Source: Bacteroidales bacterium
GTDB lineage: Bacteria > Bacteroidota > Bacteroidia > Bacteroidales > UBA932
Reading direction: 5' to 3'
Assembly (NCBI GenBank): GCA_017443465.1
Contig: JAFRXO010000002.1
Location: 1-64,000, forward strand
Length of the DNA stretch: 64,000 nt
Shown here: positions 8,096 to 16,126 of the stretch, piece by piece
How positions within the stretch are numbered: position 1 is the stretch's first letter
Layout of the letters: each line of letters opens with the position of its first letter
Program-made: the position numbers and the translations under genes
The notes under the pieces: generated by a model
Seen by the model: only the letters and a program-made list of their open reading frames with translations
Databases searched by the model: none
Told to the model about the DNA's origin: nothing

Positions 8096-11000
8096 CTACA
8101 GCCCGACAAACCGGACAACAGTGCTTCCTGCCATGTCACCACGTGGCATCTCGAATTTCATCACCTTGCCATCGCCGGCCTTTCCGAAAAATGCCCCGGA
8201 AAGCTTGAGGTTGATTTCTTTACGAGAGTAAACGGGGTCTGCGACAGATATTTCGATCCCGGCATCGGTCTTCTCAACCAAAACTATGGCTTCCACATCG
8301 GCCGCCAGGGAACACTCCTCCGAAAACTTAACCTCCCCCCCTTTATAGAACACAACCGCAATCCTGCCATCGGACTCGACCGCCTGCGCCGCATCCGAAT
8401 TCTCAACCACGCGGAAACGGCCGCGGAAACGTCCTTCCCTGAAATAATCCACATCCTTTCCCGGAATCACTTCATAGCAATAAGTATCACCCGAAGGCTC
8501 ATCTCCGTGAGAAATCCATATGCTGAATACTTTCCGCTTCACAGTAGTAGTGTCGCCACCTTCCCTTACATTCCTCCAACTCCCTTTCTGCTCCTCATTC
8601 CATATGTTCACCTTTCCTCCCAGGGGGAAACAGTAACCGACACCCTCATGATAGGCCCATCCCACCTTTCCGTTCCTGATACGGCCGTCCAGGACTTTTA
8701 CCCCATCCTCTCCCCCATATGTACAATCTCCTTCGGAAAGGCATTGGTTCACAGATGTACGGATCTCAGAGGTTTTAGCTGCGGTTATACCTCCACCCAA
8801 ACATATCATCGAGCCATCAATGAAGAAATATGCCTTCCTGGCCTCAACGCCTTGATAGGCATTTACATATGCCGCCACTCCATCACGTCCGTTGCTTACT
8901 CCCCCGCCAAACACATTTGAGCCGAAGAAGTACCACCTGAGTTCAGCAGATGCGGCAGACGACACCGCAGTGGTCCCCGGGACCCTGGTCCAATCCCAAA
9001 CCGGGAATATGTTCTTGTACTCCTCTCCGGTAGTCATGATATTGGTCGCCCCCAGAGGGAGATAATATCCCATGATATTCTCGCCGTTAAGCATCTCTGT
9101 CCCATTATTCCTTACGGAAGGTATCTTCGCCGAGAGATAATAATCTGGACCGTGCTGGGTCATAATGTTGGATTTCCAGAAAAACTTGTTTCCAGGCGCA
9201 GGAAATGATGCACCATGTAAATGGTCAATCCAGGCTTGATATACATCAGCATGGTCGGGGCAGATTTCCTTTAATTTCAACAAAGTCTTCTCCGGGATAC
9301 CGCGTATATTGTTCGGACGACTCACCTCACGGCCATATGTCCCGAAATCCATGGCATCCCGATGACTGAACAACATGGTACCTTTAAGGGCCAGGTCGTC
9401 CACCAGTTTCCTCTGCTCCCCGGAAAACGCTGTCTCAAAACCGGTTCCTTCTACCAAGAGGAAATAATCCGCATAGTCATTAAGCAGCCCCTTGCCATAA
9501 CCCCCGGAATACAGCTGCGGACGATGCTGGTGGATGCTGAAATCCGATTTTATCCCCTCAGTAGGCTGTGTTTCAATCTTGATGGTGGAGGCTATAGATT
9601 TCAGACCCTTGCGGACCATGGCAGCATTATCTTCTATACACCCCTTGTGTATAAGGATAGACGACACCCATGTCCTGTTTTTACCCCGATGGGATTGATT
9701 ATCTGTCTTGTCCTGAAGATAGGACGAAAGCCTCATCACTTCATCGTGAGGCAACGCGTCCTTTATCAGGATAAGCGGAACCATATAATCCTCAGGAGCC
9801 CCGATATCATTGTACCACCAGTTACCGGAACGGGGATCGGCTTTACGGAAAAACTCCAGGCCATCAGCTACCGCCCGGAGGACTTTCTGATCCTTGTAAT
9901 AACGGCTATCCTTACAGCAATAGCACAGGGACAGATTATTGAGCCTGTCAAGATGCCTCTGGGCATTGAATCCAAAAATCACATTGACATAATCCACATC
10001 GGGCCAGCTTCCGTCCGGAAGCTGAGCCCTCAACGCTTCCGATGCAGCTTCATCATTAGGTTCCACCGCAGAAACATGATTCATGACCAGCCGGGAGGAA
10101 AGGATCTTCAGGTCTGCAGCATCAGAGGGGTAACCATTCACCTGCTCCAGAGGAGAAGGCGTGTTACCGGTCCACCTGAAAAGACGGGCGGTTGCGCCCT
10201 GCATCCCGTTCTCCCTCGAGGGAACTGCCAGATAGAAGAAGCCGTTTCCAAGAGAAGACGAGCCATATGCTCCGAGCCCCTGGTTCCAATAAGTGATTCC
10301 GTTCCTCCCGTCCTTCAGGCCTTTCGGGCTGAGAGGCAGGATAAGGCCGCTTTCCCCATCCGGGCTGCCTGCAAGCTGCCCCTTGAGAGGCTTGGTGCGG
10401 CCATCAACCATATAGAGGTCTCCGTTAGGATAAGCGCTCTTGGAACCTTTGTACACAAACATCAGCCAGTTACCCGAAGCCGGATCATAGCACAGGTTCT
10501 GGACGCCCCAGTTGGTGTTCCCTGTGAAAACGAAGCATTTCCTAGAAGGAGACTGCGGGCCTTTGAAAACGAAGCTGTCCTGGGAGAAATCGGAAGAGAG
10601 GGAATTCAGGACGGCTGGATCATATTGCAGAAGCACCTGATAATCATTGTCCACCCGCGTCGTATCCCCATATATGCCATATGCGACCGTAAGGAAGCTC
10701 TTCCCGCCTTTCTTCCCGAATGCCGGGCCTATGCTCACCCCGTCTATCCCGGAGCAGGCATATCTGTGCTTAAGTCCGCCGGAGACTGCTTCGTAATCCC
10801 TGACTGCATCCTGGACAAGCACAGTCTTCAGGACACCTCCGGCAGATGCGTCTATACCTTCGCGGTCGATCTTAGCCCCGTCAATGATGGCGATGAAAAA
10901 GGCAGTCTCGAAAGTCTTGTCGGAATTGGCGTTCTTGAGGATTCCCCGGCCAATGGCGTCATCCTTGTACTCCAGCGACCCGTAAACCTTCCCGTCGGCC

Positions 11001-11272
11001 TGGTTGAAAGTCAAGCAGCCGAGGTGGCCCAGGAAGCCGGTAAGGGTACCCAGGACATTTCCTTCGAAATCCGTCTTGACCAGCATCGTGGTGAAAGAAA
11101 AGTACATTTCGCGCCTGACATTGTCCACTGCGATTCCCTGGACATGTCCGGCTTTCCACATCCCTCCGTTGACCTCGAGAGGCAGCCGGGCGGCGTCCTT
11201 CGCGTACAGGCCAGCCGCTGAAAGAATGAAAACTAGCAGATATGCGAAAAATCTCCTCATAGACATATGCAT
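8096..11272 (-). CDS. secreted polysaccharide lyase, family PL8-like, with N-terminal propeller-like domain
   Basis: About 1,058 residues with a Sec signal peptide (MRRFFAYLLVFILSAAGLYA). The second part (about residue 440 on) has the PL8 alpha/alpha-toroid and beta-sandwich signatures: GNWWYNDIGAPEDYM, NRTWVSSILIHKG, SDFSIHQHRPQLYSGGYG around 577-592 (catalytic His and Tyr), GREVSRP near 647 (Arg), NGENIMGYYLPLGATN and FPVWDWTRVPGTT near 730-770. PL8 enzymes cleave hyaluronan, chondroitin sulfate or xanthan by beta-elimination, so the product would be unsaturated uronic oligosaccharides. Residues ~30-430 form an extra beta-rich domain (GHVQGIAVDN, NTNWGVQNLCYDPASGNWLM) that I cannot assign; it resembles a propeller. 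Start codons at 11272, 11266 and 11260 are all possible. Substrate is not determinable from sequence. Confidence 0.85.
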   Translation of the reverse strand: MHMSMRRFFAYLLVFILSAAGLYAKDAARLPLEVNGGMWKAGHVQGIAVDNVRREMYFSFTTMLVKTDFEGNVLGTLTGFLGHLGCLTFNQADGKVYGSLEYKDDAIGRGILKNANSDKTFETAFFIAIIDGAKIDREGIDASAGGVLKTVLVQDAVRDYEAVSGGLKHRYACSGIDGVSIGPAFGKKGGKSFLTVAYGIYGDTTRVDNDYQVLLQYDPAVLNSLSSDFSQDSFVFKGPQSPSRKCFVFTGNTNWGVQNLCYDPASGNWLMFVYKGSKSAYPNGDLYMVDGRTKPLKGQLAGSPDGESGLILPLSPKGLKDGRNGITYWNQGLGAYGSSSLGNGFFYLAVPSRENGMQGATARLFRWTGNTPSPLEQVNGYPSDAADLKILSSRLVMNHVSAVEPNDEAASEALRAQLPDGSWPDVDYVNVIFGFNAQRHLDRLNNLSLCYCCKDSRYYKDQKVLRAVADGLEFFRKADPRSGNWWYNDIGAPEDYMVPLILIKDALPHDEVMRLSSYLQDKTDNQSHRGKNRTWVSSILIHKGCIEDNAAMVRKGLKSIASTIKIETQPTEGIKSDFSIHQHRPQLYSGGYGKGLLNDYADYFLLVEGTGFETAFSGEQRKLVDDLALKGTMLFSHRDAMDFGTYGREVSRPNNIRGIPEKTLLKLKEICPDHADVYQAWIDHLHGASFPAPGNKFFWKSNIMTQHGPDYYLSAKIPSVRNNGTEMLNGENIMGYYLPLGATNIMTTGEEYKNIFPVWDWTRVPGTTAVSSAASAELRWYFFGSNVFGGGVSNGRDGVAAYVNAYQGVEARKAYFFIDGSMICLGGGITAAKTSEIRTSVNQCLSEGDCTYGGEDGVKVLDGRIRNGKVGWAYHEGVGYCFPLGGKVNIWNEEQKGSWRNVREGGDTTTVKRKVFSIWISHGDEPSGDTYCYEVIPGKDVDYFREGRFRGRFRVVENSDAAQAVESDGRIAVVFYKGGEVKFSEECSLAADVEAIVLVEKTDAGIEISVADPVYSRKEINLKLSGAFFGKAGDGKVMKFEMPRGDMAGSTVVRFVGL

Positions 11273-11285
11273 TTTACTTCCAAAG

Positions 11286-11293
11286 CAAATGTA
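11286..11293 (-). promoter_or_regulatory. -7 box of the PL8 lyase gene
   Basis: TACATTTG on the minus strand (TAnnTTTG), 13 bases upstream of the first candidate ATG at 11272, implying a very short leader. It is back to back with the box for the LamG-like gene at 11321-11328. Confidence 0.5.
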
Positions 11294-11320
11294 ACACTTT
11301 TCACTGAATAGCGGATTTAT

Positions 11321-11328
11321 TATATTTG
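11321..11328 (+). promoter_or_regulatory. -7 box of the LamG-like gene
   Basis: TATATTTG, perfect TAnnTTTG. Transcription would begin near 11335, downstream of the GTG/TTG/ATG codons around 11326, which supports the ATG at 11359 as the real start. Confidence 0.55.
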
Positions 11329-11358
11329 CATGAAACACGAATGTATTTACATCCACAT

Positions 11359-11985
11359 ATGAAAAACACAACCTCTAAACCCGGGACAGTCACATGGACT
11401 GCTGACTGCCATCCCGCAACCCTGGAAGTATCCGGATCACCACGCCTCATCCCCACCCCGCTTGGCCCCGCATTGGAATTCGACGGCAAAGGGGACGGCA
11501 TATGGCTGGACTCAGTCCCCGTCGCCGGTCTCGAAGAATGCACCATCGAAATGATCTTCAAACCATATGGCGGTTCCGAATTCGAGCAGAGATACTTCCA
11601 CATAGGGGAATCGGCAGGCCCCAGGGTCATGATGGAGCTCAGAATGAATCCGGACGACAGATGGTACCTCGACTCCTTCTTCTACCTGGATGACGAGAGG
11701 AAAAAGACCCTTCTGGACACTGGGAAGACCCATCCGGCCGATAAGTGGTACAATATCACATATGTCTTGGGGAAGGAAGGCACCAAGAGCTATGTCGACG
11801 GGGTACTGGAATGCTCAGACCCCTTCCCCTATGAGCCTGGGGTCAACACCGGAATGACATCCCTGGGTGTCAGGCTGAACAAAGTCTGCTGGTTCAAGGG
11901 CGCCATCCTGAAAATCCGCTTTACACCCAAACAGCTGCGCCCGGAGGAATTCCTCACAGACGCAGCCGTTCTGAACCGGGGATAG
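11359..11985 (+). CDS. LamG-like (concanavalin A-fold) protein
   Basis: A 208-residue protein without a signal peptide or membrane segment. The pattern LEFDGKGDGIWLDS, EECTIEMIFKPYG, RYFHIGESAGPRVMMELRMN, DKWYNITYVLGKEGTKSYVDG and LGVRLNKVCWFKGAILKIRF is a single LamG/concanavalin A-like jelly roll, a carbohydrate- or protein-binding fold found as stand-alone proteins next to polysaccharide-degrading genes in Bacteroidales. The ATG at 11359 lies in CATATG and follows a promoter box; an in-frame ATG at 11341 would add six residues. It is divergent from the PL8 lyase with a 90-base shared intergenic region, so co-regulation is plausible. Ligand unknown. Confidence 0.75.
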   Translation: MKNTTSKPGTVTWTADCHPATLEVSGSPRLIPTPLGPALEFDGKGDGIWLDSVPVAGLEECTIEMIFKPYGGSEFEQRYFHIGESAGPRVMMELRMNPDDRWYLDSFFYLDDERKKTLLDTGKTHPADKWYNITYVLGKEGTKSYVDGVLECSDPFPYEPGVNTGMTSLGVRLNKVCWFKGAILKIRFTPKQLRPEEFLTDAAVLNRG

Positions 11986-11998
11986 ATCCCGACCGGAC

Positions 11999-12481
11999 CT
12001 ATTGACGGTAGTTGCCCCTCTGCATATAAGTCGAACGGTCTCCCCTGGGCATCTCCCTTCCGGGAGCTCCACCCTGGAAACCACCTCTCTGATTGATTAT
12101 GAGGCTGGCCTGACGTGGAGTAAGCGTTTTGCAGAACTCCTTGAAATACTTTTCCTGGATGTCTATCCTCTTGCGCTCGTTGGAGAATGACTTCAGGGTA
12201 TTGGCCTTGATCTCTTCGTCGGAAGGCTTGGCATTTTGTGCTGAATCATTTCTCTGAGGAATGAGTTCACGAAGTTCGTTGCGATAAGCTTTATAAGTAT
12301 CGGCGAGATTCTTGGTCTGCTCGCTGGAAAGCATAGCCTCGGAGGCTATTCTCTGCCACTGGGATTCAACCATGTCTTCTGCCGATCTGGGGGTCGTTCC
12401 CCTCTGCCTGCCGCTCTGGGCAAAAATCGGTGCGCTGCAAGTCATAAGCAGTACGACCAGTGTAAAAACTAACTTTTTCAT
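11999..12481 (-). CDS. periplasmic LTxxQ/DUF4890-like protein
   Basis: 160 residues with a clear signal peptide (MKKLVFTLVVLLMTCSAPIF, cleavage after AQS). The mature part is helical with KTLTPRQASLI, a variant of the LTxxQ motif of Spy/CpxP-like and DUF4890 proteins, and a Gly/Arg-rich tail (GGFQGGAPGREMPRGDRS). Spy-like proteins are ATP-independent periplasmic chaperones or envelope-stress sensors; transfer of that role is inference. It is last in a leftward series, 54 bases after the DUF368 gene, and ends 14 bases from the convergent LamG-like gene. Confidence 0.7.
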   Translation of the reverse strand: MKKLVFTLVVLLMTCSAPIFAQSGRQRGTTPRSAEDMVESQWQRIASEAMLSSEQTKNLADTYKAYRNELRELIPQRNDSAQNAKPSDEEIKANTLKSFSNERKRIDIQEKYFKEFCKTLTPRQASLIINQRGGFQGGAPGREMPRGDRSTYMQRGNYRQ

Positions 12482-12535
12482 ATTATCTGCTTTTAGAAAA
12501 CTTTACTCCCTTAGACCCCGGAATCGGGTTCTGGT

Positions 12536-13432
12536 TTAACGGGAGGCAGACTTGCGGGTTGTCAGATACAGCGCACAGACAAGCAGAGAGCCGATTATGA
12601 ACCATATGACAGCACCCGGGACATGAAGGGGCTGGCCTGCTGCAGGAGTCGCCAGTCCGTCTGCGCGGGCGATGGCTTCCATGTCATTCCACGGCCATAT
12701 CTTTATCAGAAAGCCCAGCACCAGTCCAAGGAGGACCAGCATTGTCGGTCGCTCATAGTGGGCAAGCAGCCAGTGGAGTCCTTTTGAGAACAGCACGAGT
12801 CCGGCTCCGCATCCGAGGACGAATACAGTAAGTGGCCACCATTCGAGGTTGTTTATGGCCCCAAGCATATAATCGTACTTGCCTAGCATGATAAGGATGA
12901 AACTGCCTGAGATTCCCGGCAAGATCATGGAAACGACTCCGAGGGCCCCGCTCAAGGCTACATACCACATTGAATCGGGAGTCTGGGTCGGAGAGACCAG
13001 GCACAGCCACACCCCTATCGCGATTCCGGACAGGAGATAAAGCACGTCAGAGACTTTCCATTTCTTGATGTCGGTAAGCAGCCATATGGTAGAAACCAGG
13101 ATCAATCCGAAGAAAAAAGCCCACGTCTGGACCGGGAAATGAGCCAGGACGTATTCCACCAGCCTGGCCAGCAGGACAAAGCCCGCAAGGGTGCCTATCC
13201 CTACGGTCAGCAGGAAGCGGAGGTTGACTGCCTTGGCGAATTCAGAGGCATGACCGCGGAGGAGCATTTTCCAGTTAGACGGGGTCAGCAGGGCGTCGAG
13301 GGAATCGAGAAGCGGCTGGAATATACCGGTAATCAGGGCTATCGTACCGGCAGAGACACCGGGAAAGACTCCAGTCCCCATGCTGAAGCCCTTGAGGACA
13401 TTTGCTGCGTCCTTCTTCAGTAAGTCGCTCAT
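12536..13432 (-). CDS. DUF368 family integral membrane protein
   Basis: 298 residues with about eight transmembrane segments. The N-terminus GFSMGTGVFPGVSAGTIALI and the internal ISGSFILIMLGKYDYMLGAI are diagnostic of DUF368, whose members (for example the bacterial PopT and archaeal counterparts) have been linked to recycling of the undecaprenyl-phosphate lipid carrier across the inner membrane; applied here, that role is inference. Two internal repeats (GVFPGVSAGT and MILPGISGSF) indicate an inverted-repeat topology. The ATG lies one base after the stop codon of DUF6913, so the two are cotranscribed. Confidence 0.85.
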   Translation of the reverse strand: MSDLLKKDAANVLKGFSMGTGVFPGVSAGTIALITGIFQPLLDSLDALLTPSNWKMLLRGHASEFAKAVNLRFLLTVGIGTLAGFVLLARLVEYVLAHFPVQTWAFFFGLILVSTIWLLTDIKKWKVSDVLYLLSGIAIGVWLCLVSPTQTPDSMWYVALSGALGVVSMILPGISGSFILIMLGKYDYMLGAINNLEWWPLTVFVLGCGAGLVLFSKGLHWLLAHYERPTMLVLLGLVLGFLIKIWPWNDMEAIARADGLATPAAGQPLHVPGAVIWFIIGSLLVCALYLTTRKSASR

Positions 13433-13433
13433 C

Positions 13434-13967
13434 CTATTTGATCTTGTTCAGGAAAGCCTTCATGGCCAGGAAAGCCTCAGCTTCGGAAAGGTCCCTTCCG
13501 GAAGGATCCGAGATGACCAGGTCGAAAACATTCCCCGCAAGCTGCTTGCGCCCGATCTTGAACTTGGCCTCAGAACATGCCGCCATATACTCAAGAGGAT
13601 ACTGGTCGGACTTCATGAGGGATATGAAAGCATCGGGACGGCTCTCGGACATGAGGTCCATCTTCTCCTTCTTGGGCTTCCCGAACCAGTTCAGGTCGGA
13701 TTTGAGGACTGTGGTGGTTATGCTTGTGATGAGCCTCTCTCCTTCACCGAGTTTCCGGAAATCGAAGAAGAATATCTCGCCTTTTATGTTGTTCTCACGG
13801 TAGAATGCCATAAGGGCCTGCTTGCACGTATCGAAAGATGTGTCCTCGACATCGATGAAAGCGACCGCAGAACGGATCTGTCCCAACGGCATTATCATCG
13901 TAGGGACATTGCTCCTGTGCTTCCGCAGGCTCTTCTTCCTGAAAAAGTCTTTTATGCCTTCTAACAT
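13434..13967 (-). CDS. DUF6913 family protein
   Basis: 177 residues, cytosolic, basic N-terminus (FFRKKSLRKHR). The conserved block DLNWFGKPK together with PLEYMAACSEAKFKIG identifies the Bacteroidota-specific DUF6913 family, which has no known function. Its ATG lies within CATATG (13965-13970) and comes three bases after the kinase stop codon; the DUF368 gene follows after one base. Tight packing indicates one mRNA for kinase, DUF6913 and DUF368. Confidence 0.75.
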   Translation of the reverse strand: MLEGIKDFFRKKSLRKHRSNVPTMIMPLGQIRSAVAFIDVEDTSFDTCKQALMAFYRENNIKGEIFFFDFRKLGEGERLITSITTTVLKSDLNWFGKPKKEKMDLMSESRPDAFISLMKSDQYPLEYMAACSEAKFKIGRKQLAGNVFDLVISDPSGRDLSEAEAFLAMKAFLNKIK

Positions 13968-13970
13968 ATG

Positions 13971-14990
13971 TTATCTCTCCATGACGTTTCCGCCATTGGC
14001 TTTGATCAATTCACGGATCTCCGTCTTGGCAGCTCTCCAGCGTGGGACATCAATCTTCGTGCCTATAACCTCCACTACCTTTGCGGCAATGATGGAACCG
14101 ATCTCACCGCAGACCTTGAGCGGCATACCGAGGGAATGCGCGTAGATGAAGCCGGCGGCATATGTATCTCCAGCCCCGGTGGCATCAATGGTAGCTGCCG
14201 GCCAGGCAGGGATAAAGTAATACTCATCACCTCTCTGCACCATGGAGCCATCCTTTCCGATCTTTACCACGGCAATCTGGCAGAGCTTCGCAAGTTCATT
14301 GATAGCCTGCTTCGGCTCAAGTTTGGTAAATGCGCGGGCCTCGGTCTCATTCGCGAAGACTATGTCCACATACTTCTCCACCAGGTTGTGAAGGAAAGCG
14401 TCATTCGACTCCACCACGTTGTAGGAAGCCATATCCAGGGAAATGATGCATCCTGCTTCCCTGGCCATCCTGACCGCAGTAGAGATCAGGTCCTGGTTCT
14501 GGACCAGGTAGCCTTCGATATGGAAATAGTCGTAACCCTGGAAATATTCGGGTTTCAGGTCCTCGGGAACAAGTTCCAGGGCAGCGCCCATATAATCCGC
14601 GAAGGTACGCTCGGCATTGGCTCCTGTGATGAACACCATGCAGCGTCCGGACCCCTTGCTGCCGTAGAGCATGTTGGTCTTCACGCCGAACTGCTCCAGG
14701 GTACTCTTGTAGAGTTCCCCAAGTTCATCGTTGCCTATCTTGCCGATATAGCAGGAAGGCATGCCGAAGATGGAGGTACAGGTAATGGTGTTGGCAGCGG
14801 ATCCGCCAGGAACATATTTGACACCTATCTTCTTGAGTGCAGACCAGATTTCATCGCCTGTAGCGAGGTCCACATGCTGCATGCTCCCCAGGGGGAGATG
14901 ATAGCTGCGCAACATTTCAGAATCAGGAAGCACCGCCAGGATGTCGGTGAGGGCATTTCCGATGCCGAGTATGGATTTATTGTTCTGCAT
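13971..14990 (-). CDS. PfkB-family sugar/nucleoside kinase (probably adenosine kinase)
   Basis: 339 residues, ribokinase/PfkB fold. Motif 1 is PGGSAANTI (substrate/ATP clamp), and PfkB signature 2 is DATGAGDTYAAGF near residue 277, with the catalytic Asp and anion-hole GAGD. Of PfkB branches, the length and the features GIGNALTDIL and TVIG-like IGKIGNDELG are most like bacterial adenosine kinase-like enzymes, which phosphorylate the 5'-OH of a nucleoside or sugar with ATP. The ATG at 14990 (MQNNKSILGIGN) was chosen; the promoter box at 15012-15019 would start transcription close to 15005. First gene of the leftward set with DUF6913 and DUF368. Confidence 0.8.
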   Translation of the reverse strand: MQNNKSILGIGNALTDILAVLPDSEMLRSYHLPLGSMQHVDLATGDEIWSALKKIGVKYVPGGSAANTITCTSIFGMPSCYIGKIGNDELGELYKSTLEQFGVKTNMLYGSKGSGRCMVFITGANAERTFADYMGAALELVPEDLKPEYFQGYDYFHIEGYLVQNQDLISTAVRMAREAGCIISLDMASYNVVESNDAFLHNLVEKYVDIVFANETEARAFTKLEPKQAINELAKLCQIAVVKIGKDGSMVQRGDEYYFIPAWPAATIDATGAGDTYAAGFIYAHSLGMPLKVCGEIGSIIAAKVVEVIGTKIDVPRWRAAKTEIRELIKANGGNVMER

Positions 14991-15011
14991 TTTGTAAGAA
15001 GCTTTGAATTG

Positions 15012-15019
15012 CAAATTTA
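15012..15019 (-). promoter_or_regulatory. -7 box of the PfkB kinase gene
   Basis: TAAATTTG on the minus strand, 21 bases before the ATG at 14990. Confidence 0.55.
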
Positions 15020-15050
15020 CCAAAAATATCTGTTATTCGGCTAATTCTCT

Positions 15051-15058
15051 TAAATTTG
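15051..15058 (+). promoter_or_regulatory. -7 box of the flippase-like gene
   Basis: TAAATTTG, perfect TAnnTTTG, 24 bases before the ATG at 15083. It overlaps an in-frame TTG at 15056, which therefore cannot be the start. Confidence 0.55.
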
Positions 15059-15082
15059 CATAAGAATCTGACGGAACAAGTC

Positions 15083-16126
15083 ATGAACCAGGACCAGAAA
15101 AAGATTCTGAAATATCTGATTTCCGGGGCTTTCGCACTTGTACTCCTGTATTTTTCCTTCAAGGGAGTCCAATGGAGCCAGTTCATGGGAGCCCTGAAAA
15201 CATGTGACTGGGGTTACGTGATCCTGGCCATGGCGGCGGGTGCCCTGTCCTTCTGGCTCCGCGCCCGCAGGTGGAGAATGCTGATTCTCCCCATCGACCC
15301 GCAGACTTCCACCCTCTCCTGCCTCAATGCCGTGAACATCAGCTACCTCGCCAACATGGTCCTTCCAAGGGCGGGTGAGCTGGTCCGTTGCGCTTACATA
15401 ACCAAGAATTCATCCAGGGATTCATCGGGGAAGAAACTGGCTTCATATGAAAAGGCCTTGGGCACCATGCTGGCCGAACGCATATGGGACATAGTGATGG
15501 TCTTCCTTCTGATGTCCCTGATCATCTACGTACTGTGGAACAGGTTCGGTTCCTTCTTCTCGGAACAGCTTCTGGGGAAAGCGGGGCGGGGGTTCAGTTT
15601 CTCCACCCTGATGATAGTCCTGGCCGCTGCCGCCGTGATTTTCGTGGCCGCGGTAATCGCCCTGCGCCGGCGCGGGCGCCTCTGGGGGAAGATATGGGGC
15701 TTCTTCCAGGGTATGGGCCAGGGACTTGCATCCTGCCTGAAAATGAAACGGGGATGGATGTTCATCGTCTACACCATAGGCATATGGCTGTGCTATTGGA
15801 TAATGAGCCTGTTCACGGTGTGGGCCGCAAAAGGTATCGATCCGGCCTCCCTGGGGGAAGGTGCCGGAGCATTCATCGCAAAAATGAATGACCTGGACGC
15901 GATAGACGCTCTCTTCCTGATGACGGCAGGAGCATTCAGTTCCCTGATCCCTGTCCCGGGAGGCTTCGGCGCTTTCCACTACATCGTAGCCACTGCTCTC
16001 CAGTCCGTCTACGGAATCCCTTGGAACATAGCGATCATCTTCGCGACCCTTTCACATGAATCCCAGGTAGTGACCCAGGTCATATGCGGCGGCATTTCCT
16101 ACATCTGGGAAACGCTCCGGAAATAG
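15083..16126 (+). CDS. YbhN/UPF0104-type flippase-like membrane protein
   Basis: 347 residues with about eight TM helices, of the lysylphosphatidylglycerol synthase TM region/UPF0104 family: an early LISGAFALVLLYFSFKGVQW, the family hallmark LSCLNAVNISYLANMVLPRAGELVRC (quoted as the stretch around residues 75-100), and a late SSLIPVPGGFGAFHYI. Related proteins move lipids or polyisoprenoid-linked sugars across the inner membrane. There is no soluble aminoacyl-transferase domain, so it is not MprF. Its last 28 bases overlap the 3' end of the convergent isomerase-like gene. Confidence 0.8.
   Translation: MNQDQKKILKYLISGAFALVLLYFSFKGVQWSQFMGALKTCDWGYVILAMAAGALSFWLRARRWRMLILPIDPQTSTLSCLNAVNISYLANMVLPRAGELVRCAYITKNSSRDSSGKKLASYEKALGTMLAERIWDIVMVFLLMSLIIYVLWNRFGSFFSEQLLGKAGRGFSFSTLMIVLAAAAVIFVAAVIALRRRGRLWGKIWGFFQGMGQGLASCLKMKRGWMFIVYTIGIWLCYWIMSLFTVWAAKGIDPASLGEGAGAFIAKMNDLDAIDALFLMTAGAFSSLIPVPGGFGAFHYIVATALQSVYGIPWNIAIIFATLSHESQVVTQVICGGISYIWETLRK

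Noticed and set aside
9362-11221. A 619-codon open frame on the plus strand opposite the PL8 lyase gene
   Set aside because: It is antisense to a gene with signal peptide, catalytic motifs and promoter; its translation has no recognisable domain and shows the amino-acid mix expected from reading a G+C-rich gene backwards.
15056-15082. TTG start for the flippase-like gene
   Set aside because: It lies inside the TAAATTTG promoter box, upstream of any transcript start.
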